Shown here one piece after another: positions 1 through 7,622 of a stretch of 64,000 nucleotides of DNA. A model generated the notes under the pieces. That model saw nothing but the letters and a program-made list of their open reading frames with translations, did not search any database and was not told where the DNA came from. Location: positions 2,542,001 to 2,606,000 of the forward strand of contig NC_016631.1 in NCBI RefSeq assembly GCF_000178955.2, given 5' to 3'. A program made the translations under genes and the position numbers. This DNA is from Granulicella mallensis MP5ACTX8. GTDB taxonomy: Bacteria; Acidobacteriota; Terriglobia; Terriglobales; Acidobacteriaceae. Numbering within the stretch: position 1 is the stretch's first letter; every line of letters begins with the position of its first letter.

Positions 1-1
1 G

Positions 2-583
2 CAGGATGAGTACCCGGTCTTTCACATCACCTGCATCACGCATCGCAAGGACCCGATCTATGCGGCGACGGTGGTGGGCAAGCCTCCGATGGAGGACGCG
101 TGGATGGGCAAGGCCGTAGAGCGCATCTTCCTGCCGCTGATGAAGCTGACGCTGCCGGAGATCGTCGATGTGAACCTGCCGGCGGAGGGGGTGTTCCACA
201 ACCTGATGATCGTGAGTATCCGCAAGAGCTATGCGGGACAGGCGCGCAAGGTGATGAACGGCATCTGGGCGATGGGGCAGGCGATGTTCACCAAGTGCGT
301 GATCGTCGTCGACGAAGACTGCGATGTGCAGGACGTAGCCGAGGTGACTCTGCGGGTGACGAACAACATCGATCCGGAGCGTGACATCCAGTTCACGCTG
401 GGACCGGTGGACTCGCTGGACCACGCGTCGCGGCTGCCGAACTTCGGCAGCAAGATGGGGATCGACGCGACGCGGAAGTGGGCTGCGGAAGGGTTTACGC
501 GTCCCTGGCCGCAGATGCTGACGATGCCGGCAGAGGTGAAGTCGAAGGTGGATCGCATCTGCAAGGGGCTGGGGATTGAGTAA
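2..583 (+). CDS. ubiD: UbiD family decarboxylase, C-terminal part (5' truncated by window edge)
   Basis: The reading frame is open from base 2, so the gene begins before the window; only about the last 193 residues are visible. They carry the UbiD signature YPVFHIT...HRKDPIY..TVVGKPPMED followed by ERIFLPL and the C-terminal stretch with DPERDIQFTLGPVDSLDHAS. The family removes a carboxylate from aromatic or alpha,beta-unsaturated acids using prenylated FMN made by UbiX. In bacteria of this kind the usual job is a quinone-biosynthesis step (4-hydroxybenzoate or menaquinone-precursor decarboxylation), but the substrate cannot be told from this fragment. The stop is TAA at 581-583, followed 24 bases later by the next gene on the same strand. 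Confidence 0.9.
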   Translation, partial: QDEYPVFHITCITHRKDPIYAATVVGKPPMEDAWMGKAVERIFLPLMKLTLPEIVDVNLPAEGVFHNLMIVSIRKSYAGQARKVMNGIWAMGQAMFTKCVIVVDEDCDVQDVAEVTLRVTNNIDPERDIQFTLGPVDSLDHASRLPNFGSKMGIDATRKWAAEGFTRPWPQMLTMPAEVKSKVDRICKGLGIE

Positions 584-607
584 AGAATTCAAGAAACCGG
601 GGATTGA

Positions 608-1345
608 ATGCGAATTCGCGTATGCGGAGTGGTTCTTGGTTGTTTAGTCTTTGCAGGGAGCATATCCGCTCAACAAACAGGCGCATTCAGCAGGAAGAAC
701 ACGTGGACTGTTTTCGCGGAGTACTCCAATACCTCAAGCCATATCGTTGCGGGCGCGGCGCGGCAGAGAAAACTTGCCGATCTGGGCTTTGCGTATACGC
801 GGCGTGTTGTGCGATTTTGGGGAACCGACCTGAGCTATCAAGCTGAACTGCGTCCGGTGATGTTTGAAAGCGATCCTTTACAGATCAACAGGTACCAGTT
901 CACCCCTTCGGGAATCAGTTTGCCATCTCCGGCCTCTGAGATTCAGACCGCTACGGTGGTATCTCCATGCCAACCTGGTTCTGGGAAGAGTATTTTCCCA
1001 GGCGGGACAGAGACCTATAACACTACTTGCGGCCGGCAATGGACCTTTGGAGAGGGCTTTTCTCCGGTGGGCTTTAAATACTCGATGAGGACGCGGCACA
1101 AAATACAGCCGTTTCTCATCGGAACGCTCGGGTACATGTATACGAGCCGACCGGTGCCTGTTTCCGATGCGGAGTCCTTCAACTTCCTCATCGATGTGGG
1201 GGCGGGTGTAGAGGTTTTTCGTTCGAAGACGAAGTCGATTGCGGTGGAATGTCGTGTGCATCACTTTTCCAATTGGGACACGGCTCAAGACAATCCTGGA
1301 ACGGATAACGTGATGTACAAAGTGTCTTACAGCTTCGGAAAATAG
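608..1345 (+). CDS. PagL-like lipid A 3-O-deacylase / acyloxyacyl hydrolase family outer-membrane protein
   Basis: A 245-residue protein with an N-terminal signal peptide (hydrophobic residues about 4-18, cleavage near AQQ). Near the C-terminus it has HHFSNWDTAQDNPGTD, which matches the PagL active-site pattern His-x-Ser-Asn followed by Asn-Pro-Gly, and it ends in an aromatic-rich strand (MYKVSYSFGK) as beta-barrels do. PagL enzymes sit in the outer membrane and remove the 3-O-linked acyl chain from lipid A. The middle of the protein (roughly residues 85-140) is longer and more Cys/Pro-rich than in the short proteobacterial PagL, so substrate range is uncertain. It lies 24 bases after ubiD but looks functionally separate. 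Confidence 0.75.
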   Translation: MRIRVCGVVLGCLVFAGSISAQQTGAFSRKNTWTVFAEYSNTSSHIVAGAARQRKLADLGFAYTRRVVRFWGTDLSYQAELRPVMFESDPLQINRYQFTPSGISLPSPASEIQTATVVSPCQPGSGKSIFPGGTETYNTTCGRQWTFGEGFSPVGFKYSMRTRHKIQPFLIGTLGYMYTSRPVPVSDAESFNFLIDVGAGVEVFRSKTKSIAVECRVHHFSNWDTAQDNPGTDNVMYKVSYSFGK

Positions 1346-1404
1346 TGTGGACGGTATACTTTCCAAGGCACTAGTACGCTGATTTTGATTGTAGGAGACA
1401 GGGT

Positions 1405-2268
1405 TTGTCGAAGGCAGAGATTGGAATTATCGGTGGCAGCGGTTTGTATGGCATGGCAGGACTTACGGAAGTACGCGAAGAACGTGTCGAGACACCGTTC
1501 GGAGACCCCAGCGACCCATTTGTCCTTGGTAAGCTCGAAGGCCGCAACGTTGCCTTTCTGGCACGGCATGGCAAGGGCCATCGCATTCTGCCAAGTGAGC
1601 TGAACTTCAAGGCCAACATCTACGCGATGAAGAAGCTGGGTGTGACGAGCATCCTGAGCGTGAGCGCGGTAGGCAGCCTGAAAGAAGAGCACAAGCCTAC
1701 GGACTTTGTGATTCCCGATCAGTTCATCGACCGTACGTTCGACCGCACGGCGACGTTCTTTGGCAATGGGGTTGTAGGCCATGTGGGCTTTGGCGACCCG
1801 ATATGCCCGATCGTGAGCGATGTGTTCGTGAAGGCTTGCGAAGAGGTAGGCGTCGTCGGCAAGAAGGGCGGCACGTATGTGTGCATGGAAGGGCCGCAGT
1901 TCTCGACACGCGCGGAGTCTAACCTGTATCGCTCGTGGGGTGCGGATATCATCGGCATGACCAACCTGCAGGAGGCGAAGCTCGCCCGCGAGGCTGAGAT
2001 TAGCTATGCGACTCTGGCGATGGTGACGGACTACGATTGCTGGCGCGAAGGCCACGACGATGTGACCATCGAGCAGGTGATTGCAGTGATGCATCAGAAC
2101 TCCGGCAACGGGCAGAAGGTCGTGAAGGCTGCCGTGCGATTGATGCCCTCGGATCTGAGCGCAAGTCCCGCACAGACGGCAGCGAAGTTCGCGATCATGA
2201 CCGATAAGGCGGTTATTCCGGCGGAGACGAAGGCGAAGCTGGATGTGCTGTTTGGGAAGTATTGGTAG
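1405..2268 (+). CDS. mtnP: S-methyl-5'-thioadenosine phosphorylase
   Basis: Cleaves methylthioadenosine with phosphate to adenine and methylthioribose-1-phosphate in methionine salvage and polyamine by-product recycling. The 287-residue protein shows the family marks GGSGLYG near the N-terminus (phosphate site), RHGKGHRILPSE, and CMEGPQFSTRAES with GMTNLQEAKLAREAEI for nucleoside binding, then VTDYDCW. The start is TTG at 1405, chosen because an AGGAGA ribosome-binding site sits at 1393-1398 and the protein begins directly with the beta-strand leading into GGSG. A small GC stem (2267-2279) follows the stop, then 90 bases to the PfkB kinase gene on the same strand. Confidence 0.93.
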   Translation: MSKAEIGIIGGSGLYGMAGLTEVREERVETPFGDPSDPFVLGKLEGRNVAFLARHGKGHRILPSELNFKANIYAMKKLGVTSILSVSAVGSLKEEHKPTDFVIPDQFIDRTFDRTATFFGNGVVGHVGFGDPICPIVSDVFVKACEEVGVVGKKGGTYVCMEGPQFSTRAESNLYRSWGADIIGMTNLQEAKLAREAEISYATLAMVTDYDCWREGHDDVTIEQVIAVMHQNSGNGQKVVKAAVRLMPSDLSASPAQTAAKFAIMTDKAVIPAETKAKLDVLFGKYW

Positions 2269-2368
2269 CCCTGCGGGCTTTGGGAATTTGAACAGCTAAG
2301 AGCCATGAGGGATTGAGCGAAGAGGGATACTTTTCGCTGGGATTGCATGGTGATTTGAGGGAGAAGAT

Positions 2369-3295
2369 TTGGCGATTCTAGTTGTAGGTTCGGTGGCGTT
2401 CGATTCTCTGGAGACGCCCAGCGGCAAGCGCGAGCGGGTACTGGGCGGTGCGGCGACGCACTTTGCCTTGGCGGCAAGTTTCTTTACCGATGTGCGTGTC
2501 GTCGGCGTGGTGGGGGAAGACTTTCTTCCTGCGCACGAGGCGGTGTTGACGTCCAAGGGCGTGGATACGACGGGCATCGAGCGCGCTCCAGGTTTGAGCT
2601 TTCACTGGACGGGCAGTTATGTGAAGGACCTGAATGCAGCGGATACGCTGGCGACGGACCTGAATGTATTTGCGGAGTTCTCGCCGAAGATTCCGACGAG
2701 CTACGAGGATTCGGACTATCTCTTTCTCGCGAACATCGATCCTGTGCTGCAGGCACAGGTGCGGTCGCAGATGCCCCGTGTGAAGATGGTGGCGGGCGAC
2801 ACGATGAACTACTGGATCGGAGCCCATCGCGAGAATCTGTTGAAGGTGCTGCGCGAGCTGGATGTCCTGCTGATCAATGATGGCGAAGCTCGGATGCTGA
2901 GCGGAGAGTCGAATGGGCTGCGTGCGGCCGAGAAGATCATGGAGCTGGGGCCGAAGTCGTTGATCGTAAAGCATGGAGAGTATGGCGCAACCGCCTACTT
3001 CAGCGCTCGGAGCTTTGGTGATGGCGTAGCGCGGCGGCCCTTCCGTTCGCCGACGATGCCGCTGGGCGAGGTGATGGATCCGACCGGCGCAGGCGACTCG
3101 TTTGCGGGCGGGTTCTACGGTTATATCGCTTCGCAGAAGACGTTGACGCCGGAGGTATTTCGCACGGCGATGTTCTATGGCAGCGTCATGGGTTCATTCG
3201 CCGTGGAGCAGTTCGGTACGGAGCGTCTGCAGAAGACGACAAAAGCTGAGATCGAAGAGCGCTTCGCGCACTTGAAGGAGATATCTCACCTGTGA
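2369..3295 (+). CDS. PfkB-family carbohydrate/nucleoside kinase
   Basis: A 308-residue ribokinase-fold kinase. The N-terminus (VVGSVAFDSLETP) and the C-terminal signature DPTGAGDSFAGGF, with the catalytic Asp in GAGD, are both intact, so it should transfer phosphate from ATP to a sugar or nucleoside hydroxyl. The middle contains VAGDTMNYWI and LLINDGEARML, typical of the PfkB group. The start is TTG with GGGAGAAG just upstream. Because it follows mtnP, a role on a ribose- or adenosine-type product of methionine salvage is possible, but the true substrate cannot be read from sequence. Its stop overlaps the GTG start of the next gene by four bases (GTGA), indicating translational coupling. Confidence 0.85.
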   Translation: MAILVVGSVAFDSLETPSGKRERVLGGAATHFALAASFFTDVRVVGVVGEDFLPAHEAVLTSKGVDTTGIERAPGLSFHWTGSYVKDLNAADTLATDLNVFAEFSPKIPTSYEDSDYLFLANIDPVLQAQVRSQMPRVKMVAGDTMNYWIGAHRENLLKVLRELDVLLINDGEARMLSGESNGLRAAEKIMELGPKSLIVKHGEYGATAYFSARSFGDGVARRPFRSPTMPLGEVMDPTGAGDSFAGGFYGYIASQKTLTPEVFRTAMFYGSVMGSFAVEQFGTERLQKTTKAEIEERFAHLKEISHL

Positions 3296-5013
3296 AGAGA
3301 GCCCGTCGAGAGCCGTTTGCAAGGAAGATAGAGCGGCGGCGATTTTGGCTGGAACAGGCGCCCGGATATAACCCCGAGGCGGTGCAGCCGGTCGTTCGCG
3401 GGGAGACGTATGCCCTGTTTACGACGGGAATCATCTTGGGTTTCTTCGCGCTGATGGTTTGCTATGCGAAGGGCTATCTGCTGCTCTATGGCGATGCTGT
3501 CGCGCACCTGGGAATTGCGCGGCGGATCGTAGACGCGCGCTATCCGGGCCTGGCGCAGTTGGGCGGTGTTTGGCTGCCGTTGCCGCATCTGCTGATGCTG
3601 CCGTTCATCGGCAAGATGTCGATGTGGCAGAGCGGCATGGCTGCGGTGCCGATGTCGGTCCTGAGCTATGCGGCCAGCGTTGCGGGCATGTGGCGGCTGG
3701 GCCGCCGGATGCTGCGTCCGCGCTGGGCGCTGGTGGCAACGGCGTTCTACGCCCTCAATCCGAACCTGCTGTACCTTGCTACGACCGCGATGACCGAGAC
3801 GGTGTTTCTTGGGCTGCTGGTGTGGACCGTCGTGGTAACGATGGAGGGTATCGCGGCTTTGCGTGCGGGGCAGGTGGGGGTGGCTCGCATCCGCATGGTG
3901 GTGGCAGGACTGCTGATCCTGGGGCAGGTGTTTACACGCTACGATGGCTGGATCGTTGGCTCAGCCGTATGGTGCTGGTTTGCGGTTGCGGTCTGGCGCA
4001 GCGAGGAATCGCTTCGGCAGCGTGTGATGCCGGTGTTCCTGGTCTTTACTGCAATGTGCGTTGCGGGGCCGCTGGCCTGGTTCTGGTACAACCATCACTT
4101 CGAGCATGACTGGCTAGACTTCCTGCGTGGGCCGTACTCGGCGAAACAGATTGAACGCAGGACCGCGCCTCCGGGGCAGCACTATCGCGGCTGGCATAAC
4201 GTCGGCTGGGCAGCGCTGTTTTATACGCGCACGGCACAGATCGATGCTGCGGCATGGGAGACGGGATTTGGGCTGATGCTGGCCGCGATCTATGGTCTCT
4301 GGCTGACTTGGAAGAGGCGTGCGACTGCGGAAGCCCGGAGCTTGGCGGAGTCCGTTGCTCTGCTGCTGTGGGTGCCGCTGCCGTTTTATATTTACTCGGT
4401 TGCCTACGGTTCGGTGCCGATCTTCATTCCTCAGCTCTGGCCGCACTCCTATTACAACGCTCGCTATGGCATGGAGATGTTGCCCGCGCTGAGCCTTTAT
4501 GCGGTGCTGGCGGCGGAGAGGCTGGATGTGTGGCTGCACACGAAGACCGAAGGAAAGCTGAAAACCAGTGCACAGCTCTGGCAGCCTGTGGCGTTGCTGC
4601 TTTGTGCGGTTAATTGCGCCGTGATGGTCTATCGCATCCCCCCGGTGCTCAAAGAGGGCATTGTGAATGCGACGACACGTGTCCCGTTTGAAAAGCAACT
4701 GGCGATCGTGATCGAAGAGCTGCCTCCGGATGTCCCCATCATGATGTCGACCTCGGCGCATATCGGCGTCGTTCAGGTTGCTGGACGGACACTGCGCAGC
4801 ATGGTCAGCGAGAACGACAACGACTCCTGGCAGGCGGCGCTGGCCGATCCGGCGGGGAAGGCTGACTACATCTTCGCGATGGAGGGTGATCCGGTGGAAG
4901 CGGCGGTGAAAGCGCATCCGCAGGGATTGACCGAGCTTGAGGTGATCTGCACGACAGGCCAGCCCTGCACGAAGGTGTATCACTCGACTGTATGGAGCGC
5001 GGGCGCGAAGTAG
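3292..5013 (+). CDS. Polytopic membrane glycosyltransferase-like protein (GT39/ArnT-type architecture)
   Basis: A 573-residue protein with many hydrophobic helices from residue 40 onward. An early extracytoplasmic loop contains YGDAVAHLGIARRIVDARYPG, resembling the acidic first loop (metal/lipid-phosphate site) of GT-C fold mannosyl/arabinosyl transferases. The region TRYDGWIVG and the YNARYGMEMLPALSLYA stretch near residues 395-410 are also typical of this membrane family. The C-terminal ~100 residues form a soluble domain. It probably transfers a sugar from a polyprenyl-phosphate donor on the periplasmic side; the acceptor is unknown. The GTG start overlaps the kinase stop by four bases, so it is in the mtnP-pfkB transcription unit. 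Confidence 0.65.
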   Translation: MKRARREPFARKIERRRFWLEQAPGYNPEAVQPVVRGETYALFTTGIILGFFALMVCYAKGYLLLYGDAVAHLGIARRIVDARYPGLAQLGGVWLPLPHLLMLPFIGKMSMWQSGMAAVPMSVLSYAASVAGMWRLGRRMLRPRWALVATAFYALNPNLLYLATTAMTETVFLGLLVWTVVVTMEGIAALRAGQVGVARIRMVVAGLLILGQVFTRYDGWIVGSAVWCWFAVAVWRSEESLRQRVMPVFLVFTAMCVAGPLAWFWYNHHFEHDWLDFLRGPYSAKQIERRTAPPGQHYRGWHNVGWAALFYTRTAQIDAAAWETGFGLMLAAIYGLWLTWKRRATAEARSLAESVALLLWVPLPFYIYSVAYGSVPIFIPQLWPHSYYNARYGMEMLPALSLYAVLAAERLDVWLHTKTEGKLKTSAQLWQPVALLLCAVNCAVMVYRIPPVLKEGIVNATTRVPFEKQLAIVIEELPPDVPIMMSTSAHIGVVQVAGRTLRSMVSENDNDSWQAALADPAGKADYIFAMEGDPVEAAVKAHPQGLTELEVICTTGQPCTKVYHSTVWSAGAK

Positions 5014-5082
5014 TTCAACCATCAACGGGACGACTCACACAGGGTACGTCCATCGACGCCGTCAGAGTAGTATCCTGACCCG

Positions 5083-5859
5083 ATGGTAGATCCGAGCCAC
5101 ATCCATTTCTCGACGTTCGAGCAGATGATCCTTTCGGGGGCCGCGACCAAGCGACTGCTGATGGCATGCGCGATGGGCGGCATTGTGGGCATCGAGCGGG
5201 AGTGGCGGCACAAGGACTCAGGCCTGCGCACGAACCTGTTGATCTGCATGGGGTCGGCACTGTTCACGATCATGAGCGTGGTGCTGGCAGGGGATTCCAC
5301 GGCGAACCATGGGCAGGTGGCCGCCAATATCGTGCAGGGCGTTGGGTTCCTGGGCGCGGGTCTGATTCTGCACACGAAGAATCGTGTGCTCGGATTGACG
5401 AGTGCCGCGACGGTGTTCGTGGTGGCTGCGATCGGCATGACCTGCGGGGCCGGGCTGTACATCGAGGCCCTGATCGCTACAGTGTTGGTGCTGATCTCGC
5501 TGCAGGCTGTGGGTGCGGTGGAGAGCAAGTTGGGATGGAAGCGCTATCCGATGATCTATGAGGTACGCGCGGATGTAGGGTCCGCTTTGCCTCGGGCGAT
5601 TGTAGGGGAGGATAAAGCCGAGGCACTGGCAGAGGATGTTGCGTCCGCCTTGCATCGGATGCAGCGTGCGATCTTGAAGGTGCTGGACTCGGCAGGACAG
5701 CGATTGTCGGTGCTGGAGCGCGATAACGTGGCCGGCATAGAGCGGGTTGCCTTTACGGTCGTGGCGACTCGCCGCACGCACGATCGTCTGCTGAAAGAAT
5801 TGCGAGCGAGTGATGCGACCGACCAGGTGGCAGTGTTTCGAGATACGGAGGAAGAGTGA
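5083..5859 (+). CDS. MgtC/SapB family membrane protein
   Basis: A 258-residue protein with the MgtC N-terminal membrane domain: the first helix holds GGIVGIEREWRHKDSGLRTNLLICMGSALFTI, the family's most conserved block (glycine pair, Glu-Arg, then L-R-T). Further helices include NIVQGVGFLGAGLI and LTSAATVFVVAAIGM. The C-terminal ~85 residues form a soluble cytoplasmic extension. MgtC proteins help bacteria grow at low magnesium and modulate the F-ATPase or phosphate transport in some hosts; in a soil bacterium the role is not established. The stop codon overlaps the GTG start of dapF by four bases. Confidence 0.88.
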   Translation: MVDPSHIHFSTFEQMILSGAATKRLLMACAMGGIVGIEREWRHKDSGLRTNLLICMGSALFTIMSVVLAGDSTANHGQVAANIVQGVGFLGAGLILHTKNRVLGLTSAATVFVVAAIGMTCGAGLYIEALIATVLVLISLQAVGAVESKLGWKRYPMIYEVRADVGSALPRAIVGEDKAEALAEDVASALHRMQRAILKVLDSAGQRLSVLERDNVAGIERVAFTVVATRRTHDRLLKELRASDATDQVAVFRDTEEE

Positions 5860-6671
5860 GCGGGATTGGGTTTGTGAAGGCGCATGCGTGCGGTAATGAT
5901 TTTCTGGTGATCGAAGAACGAGAGGCCAAAGGAAAGCATGCATCGATGGCGCAGAAGCTCTGTGCTCGCAATACAGGTATCGGGGCGGACGGCATTGAAT
6001 TTCTCGACCGTCGAGCAGATGGTTCGTTCTTCCTGCGATTGTTCAATGCGGATGGCAGCGAAGCCGAGTTGAGTGGCAATGGTACGCGCTGTGTTGCGGC
6101 ATGGCTGGCGGCGAGCGAGGGGCGGCAGGAGGTCGCTCTGGGCACTCACGGAGGGATAAGGACCTGCCGTCTGATTGAACGCAAGGGCGCGGAGTGGTGG
6201 ATTGAAAGTGCGATGGGTGTGCCTCGCGTGATGCCGAGGGCTATTGAAATTGCAGGCGTCAATGGTGTCATCGAAGGCGCCATGGTGAATGTTGGGAATC
6301 CGCACTATGTCATCTTTCCAGATAGCGAAGACTTTAGCAGCCATGGCATGAGCTGGCAGGAACTGGGCGCAAAGATCAGCGTCGATCCTCTGTTCAAGTT
6401 TGGAACGAATGTCGAGTTCGTTCGTGTATTGGCACAGGACCAGATTGAGTTTCGTATCTATGAGCGCGGCTGCGGACCCACAACTTCGTCAGGAACGGGG
6501 ACCTGCGCATCGTCGTCCGCGGCGATGACTCTACGTGCTGTTGCTCGTGAATTAGCGGCTGTGGCGCAGGGTGGGACGCAACGGGTGGTCTGGCGGGACA
6601 GTACGAGCGAGATGATGCTTACGGGGCCGGCGGAGATCATCTGCAAGGGCGAAGTGGAGTTTGGCGGGTGA
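5856..6671 (+). CDS. dapF: Diaminopimelate epimerase
   Basis: Converts LL-diaminopimelate to meso-diaminopimelate for peptidoglycan and lysine synthesis in the cytoplasm. The 271-residue protein carries family blocks KAHACGNDFLVIE, NADGSEAELSGNGTRC (first catalytic Cys within an NGTRC motif), GNPHYVIF, and ERGCGPTTSSGTGTCASS (second catalytic Cys in ERGCG, GTGTCA phosphate-like loop). The second motif has PTTSS where many homologues have ETLAC, so the usual third cysteine is absent, but the catalytic pair is intact. GTG start, four-base overlap with the MgtC gene. The two downstream genes also act on DAP-containing peptides, giving a coherent cell-wall cluster. Confidence 0.95.
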   Translation: MSGIGFVKAHACGNDFLVIEEREAKGKHASMAQKLCARNTGIGADGIEFLDRRADGSFFLRLFNADGSEAELSGNGTRCVAAWLAASEGRQEVALGTHGGIRTCRLIERKGAEWWIESAMGVPRVMPRAIEIAGVNGVIEGAMVNVGNPHYVIFPDSEDFSSHGMSWQELGAKISVDPLFKFGTNVEFVRVLAQDQIEFRIYERGCGPTTSSGTGTCASSSAAMTLRAVARELAAVAQGGTQRVVWRDSTSEMMLTGPAEIICKGEVEFGG

Positions 6672-6726
6672 GAGAGATTTTGGTGCTTTCAGTTTCGAGA
6701 GTCGAGTTCCGAGCGGCGAGTTTCCT

Positions 6727-7620
6727 ATGCTGTTGAGACAGGGAAGTCGTGTTGCCGTGGTTTCGCCTGCGTCGGCGGCGAAGGCGGAGCTTGTGGAGAG
6801 TGGCGTTGAGCGGCTCCGCGGGTTTGGCTATGAGCCGGTGGTGATGCCCCACGCTCTGGCGCGCGGGCCGCTGTACTATGCGGGAACTGCAGAGCAGCGC
6901 GTGGCTGATCTGCATGCGGCTTTTGCGGATGCCTCGATTGAGGGAGTTCTCTGTACGCGTGGTGGCTGGGGATCGGCGGAGCTTTTGCCTCTGCTGGATC
7001 GTGAACTGATTTGCGCGAATCCCAAGGTGTTTGTGGGATACAGCGACCATACGTCTTTGCATACGTGGTTCTGGAATGAGTGCGGCATGCGCACGTTCTA
7101 TGCTCCGATGGTTGCGGCGGACTGGTCGAAGGACGACGGTGTGGACGAGCGCACATGGCGTGCCGCGATCGAAGGCCATGGCGCGTGGAACGTGGGTGCA
7201 GAGGATGGATTGCGTGTTCTGCGTAACGGCAGTGCTGAAGGGCGGTTACTGGGGGGATGCCTGGCGATCCTCGAAGCAGGGTTGGGAACGCCGTGGTCGT
7301 TGAAGCTCGAAGAACCTACCGTGTTGTTCGTGGAAGATATCGGGACCAAGCCGTACCAATGGGACCGGATGCTGCAGCACCTGAAGTTTGCGGGCATGAT
7401 GAAGAATGTGCGGGGCGTCGTGCTGGGCGATATGAGCGCGAACGTTCAGCCGAACGAGATGGAGTTGCTGGAGGCTGCGTGCGTCCATGCCCTGCGTGAT
7501 TTTGAGGGCCCCATTACGATCGGCCTGCAAAGCGGCCACGTGTCGACGCGGAACCGTTCTGTTCCGCTAGGAGCCTGGGTCGCGATGAAGGAAGCTGAGA
7601 TGAAGGAAGTGGCGGGCTGA
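6727..7620 (+). CDS. ldcA: LD-carboxypeptidase (peptidase family S66)
   Basis: Cleaves the terminal D-alanine from the L,D (meso-DAP-D-Ala) bond of tetrapeptides during murein recycling. The S66 catalytic elements are visible: the nucleophile in TRGGWGSAELL, the Glu in LFVEDIGTKPYQWDRML, and the His in LQSGHVSTRNRSVPLG. The open frame reaches back to 6661, but MLLRQGSRVAVVSPAS at 6727 begins exactly where S66 proteins begin, so that ATG is preferred (297 residues). It ends two bases before mpl, so tripeptide trimming and tripeptide re-ligation to UDP-MurNAc are encoded in tandem. Confidence 0.9.
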   Translation: MLLRQGSRVAVVSPASAAKAELVESGVERLRGFGYEPVVMPHALARGPLYYAGTAEQRVADLHAAFADASIEGVLCTRGGWGSAELLPLLDRELICANPKVFVGYSDHTSLHTWFWNECGMRTFYAPMVAADWSKDDGVDERTWRAAIEGHGAWNVGAEDGLRVLRNGSAEGRLLGGCLAILEAGLGTPWSLKLEEPTVLFVEDIGTKPYQWDRMLQHLKFAGMMKNVRGVVLGDMSANVQPNEMELLEAACVHALRDFEGPITIGLQSGHVSTRNRSVPLGAWVAMKEAEMKEVAG

Positions 7621-7622
7621 CG

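Noticed and set aside
878-1366. Long antisense open frames opposite pagL-like, mtnP, pfkB, GT39 and other genes
   Set aside because: High-GC shadow frames of real genes; they lack ribosome-binding sites and have Arg/His-rich composition typical of antisense reading.
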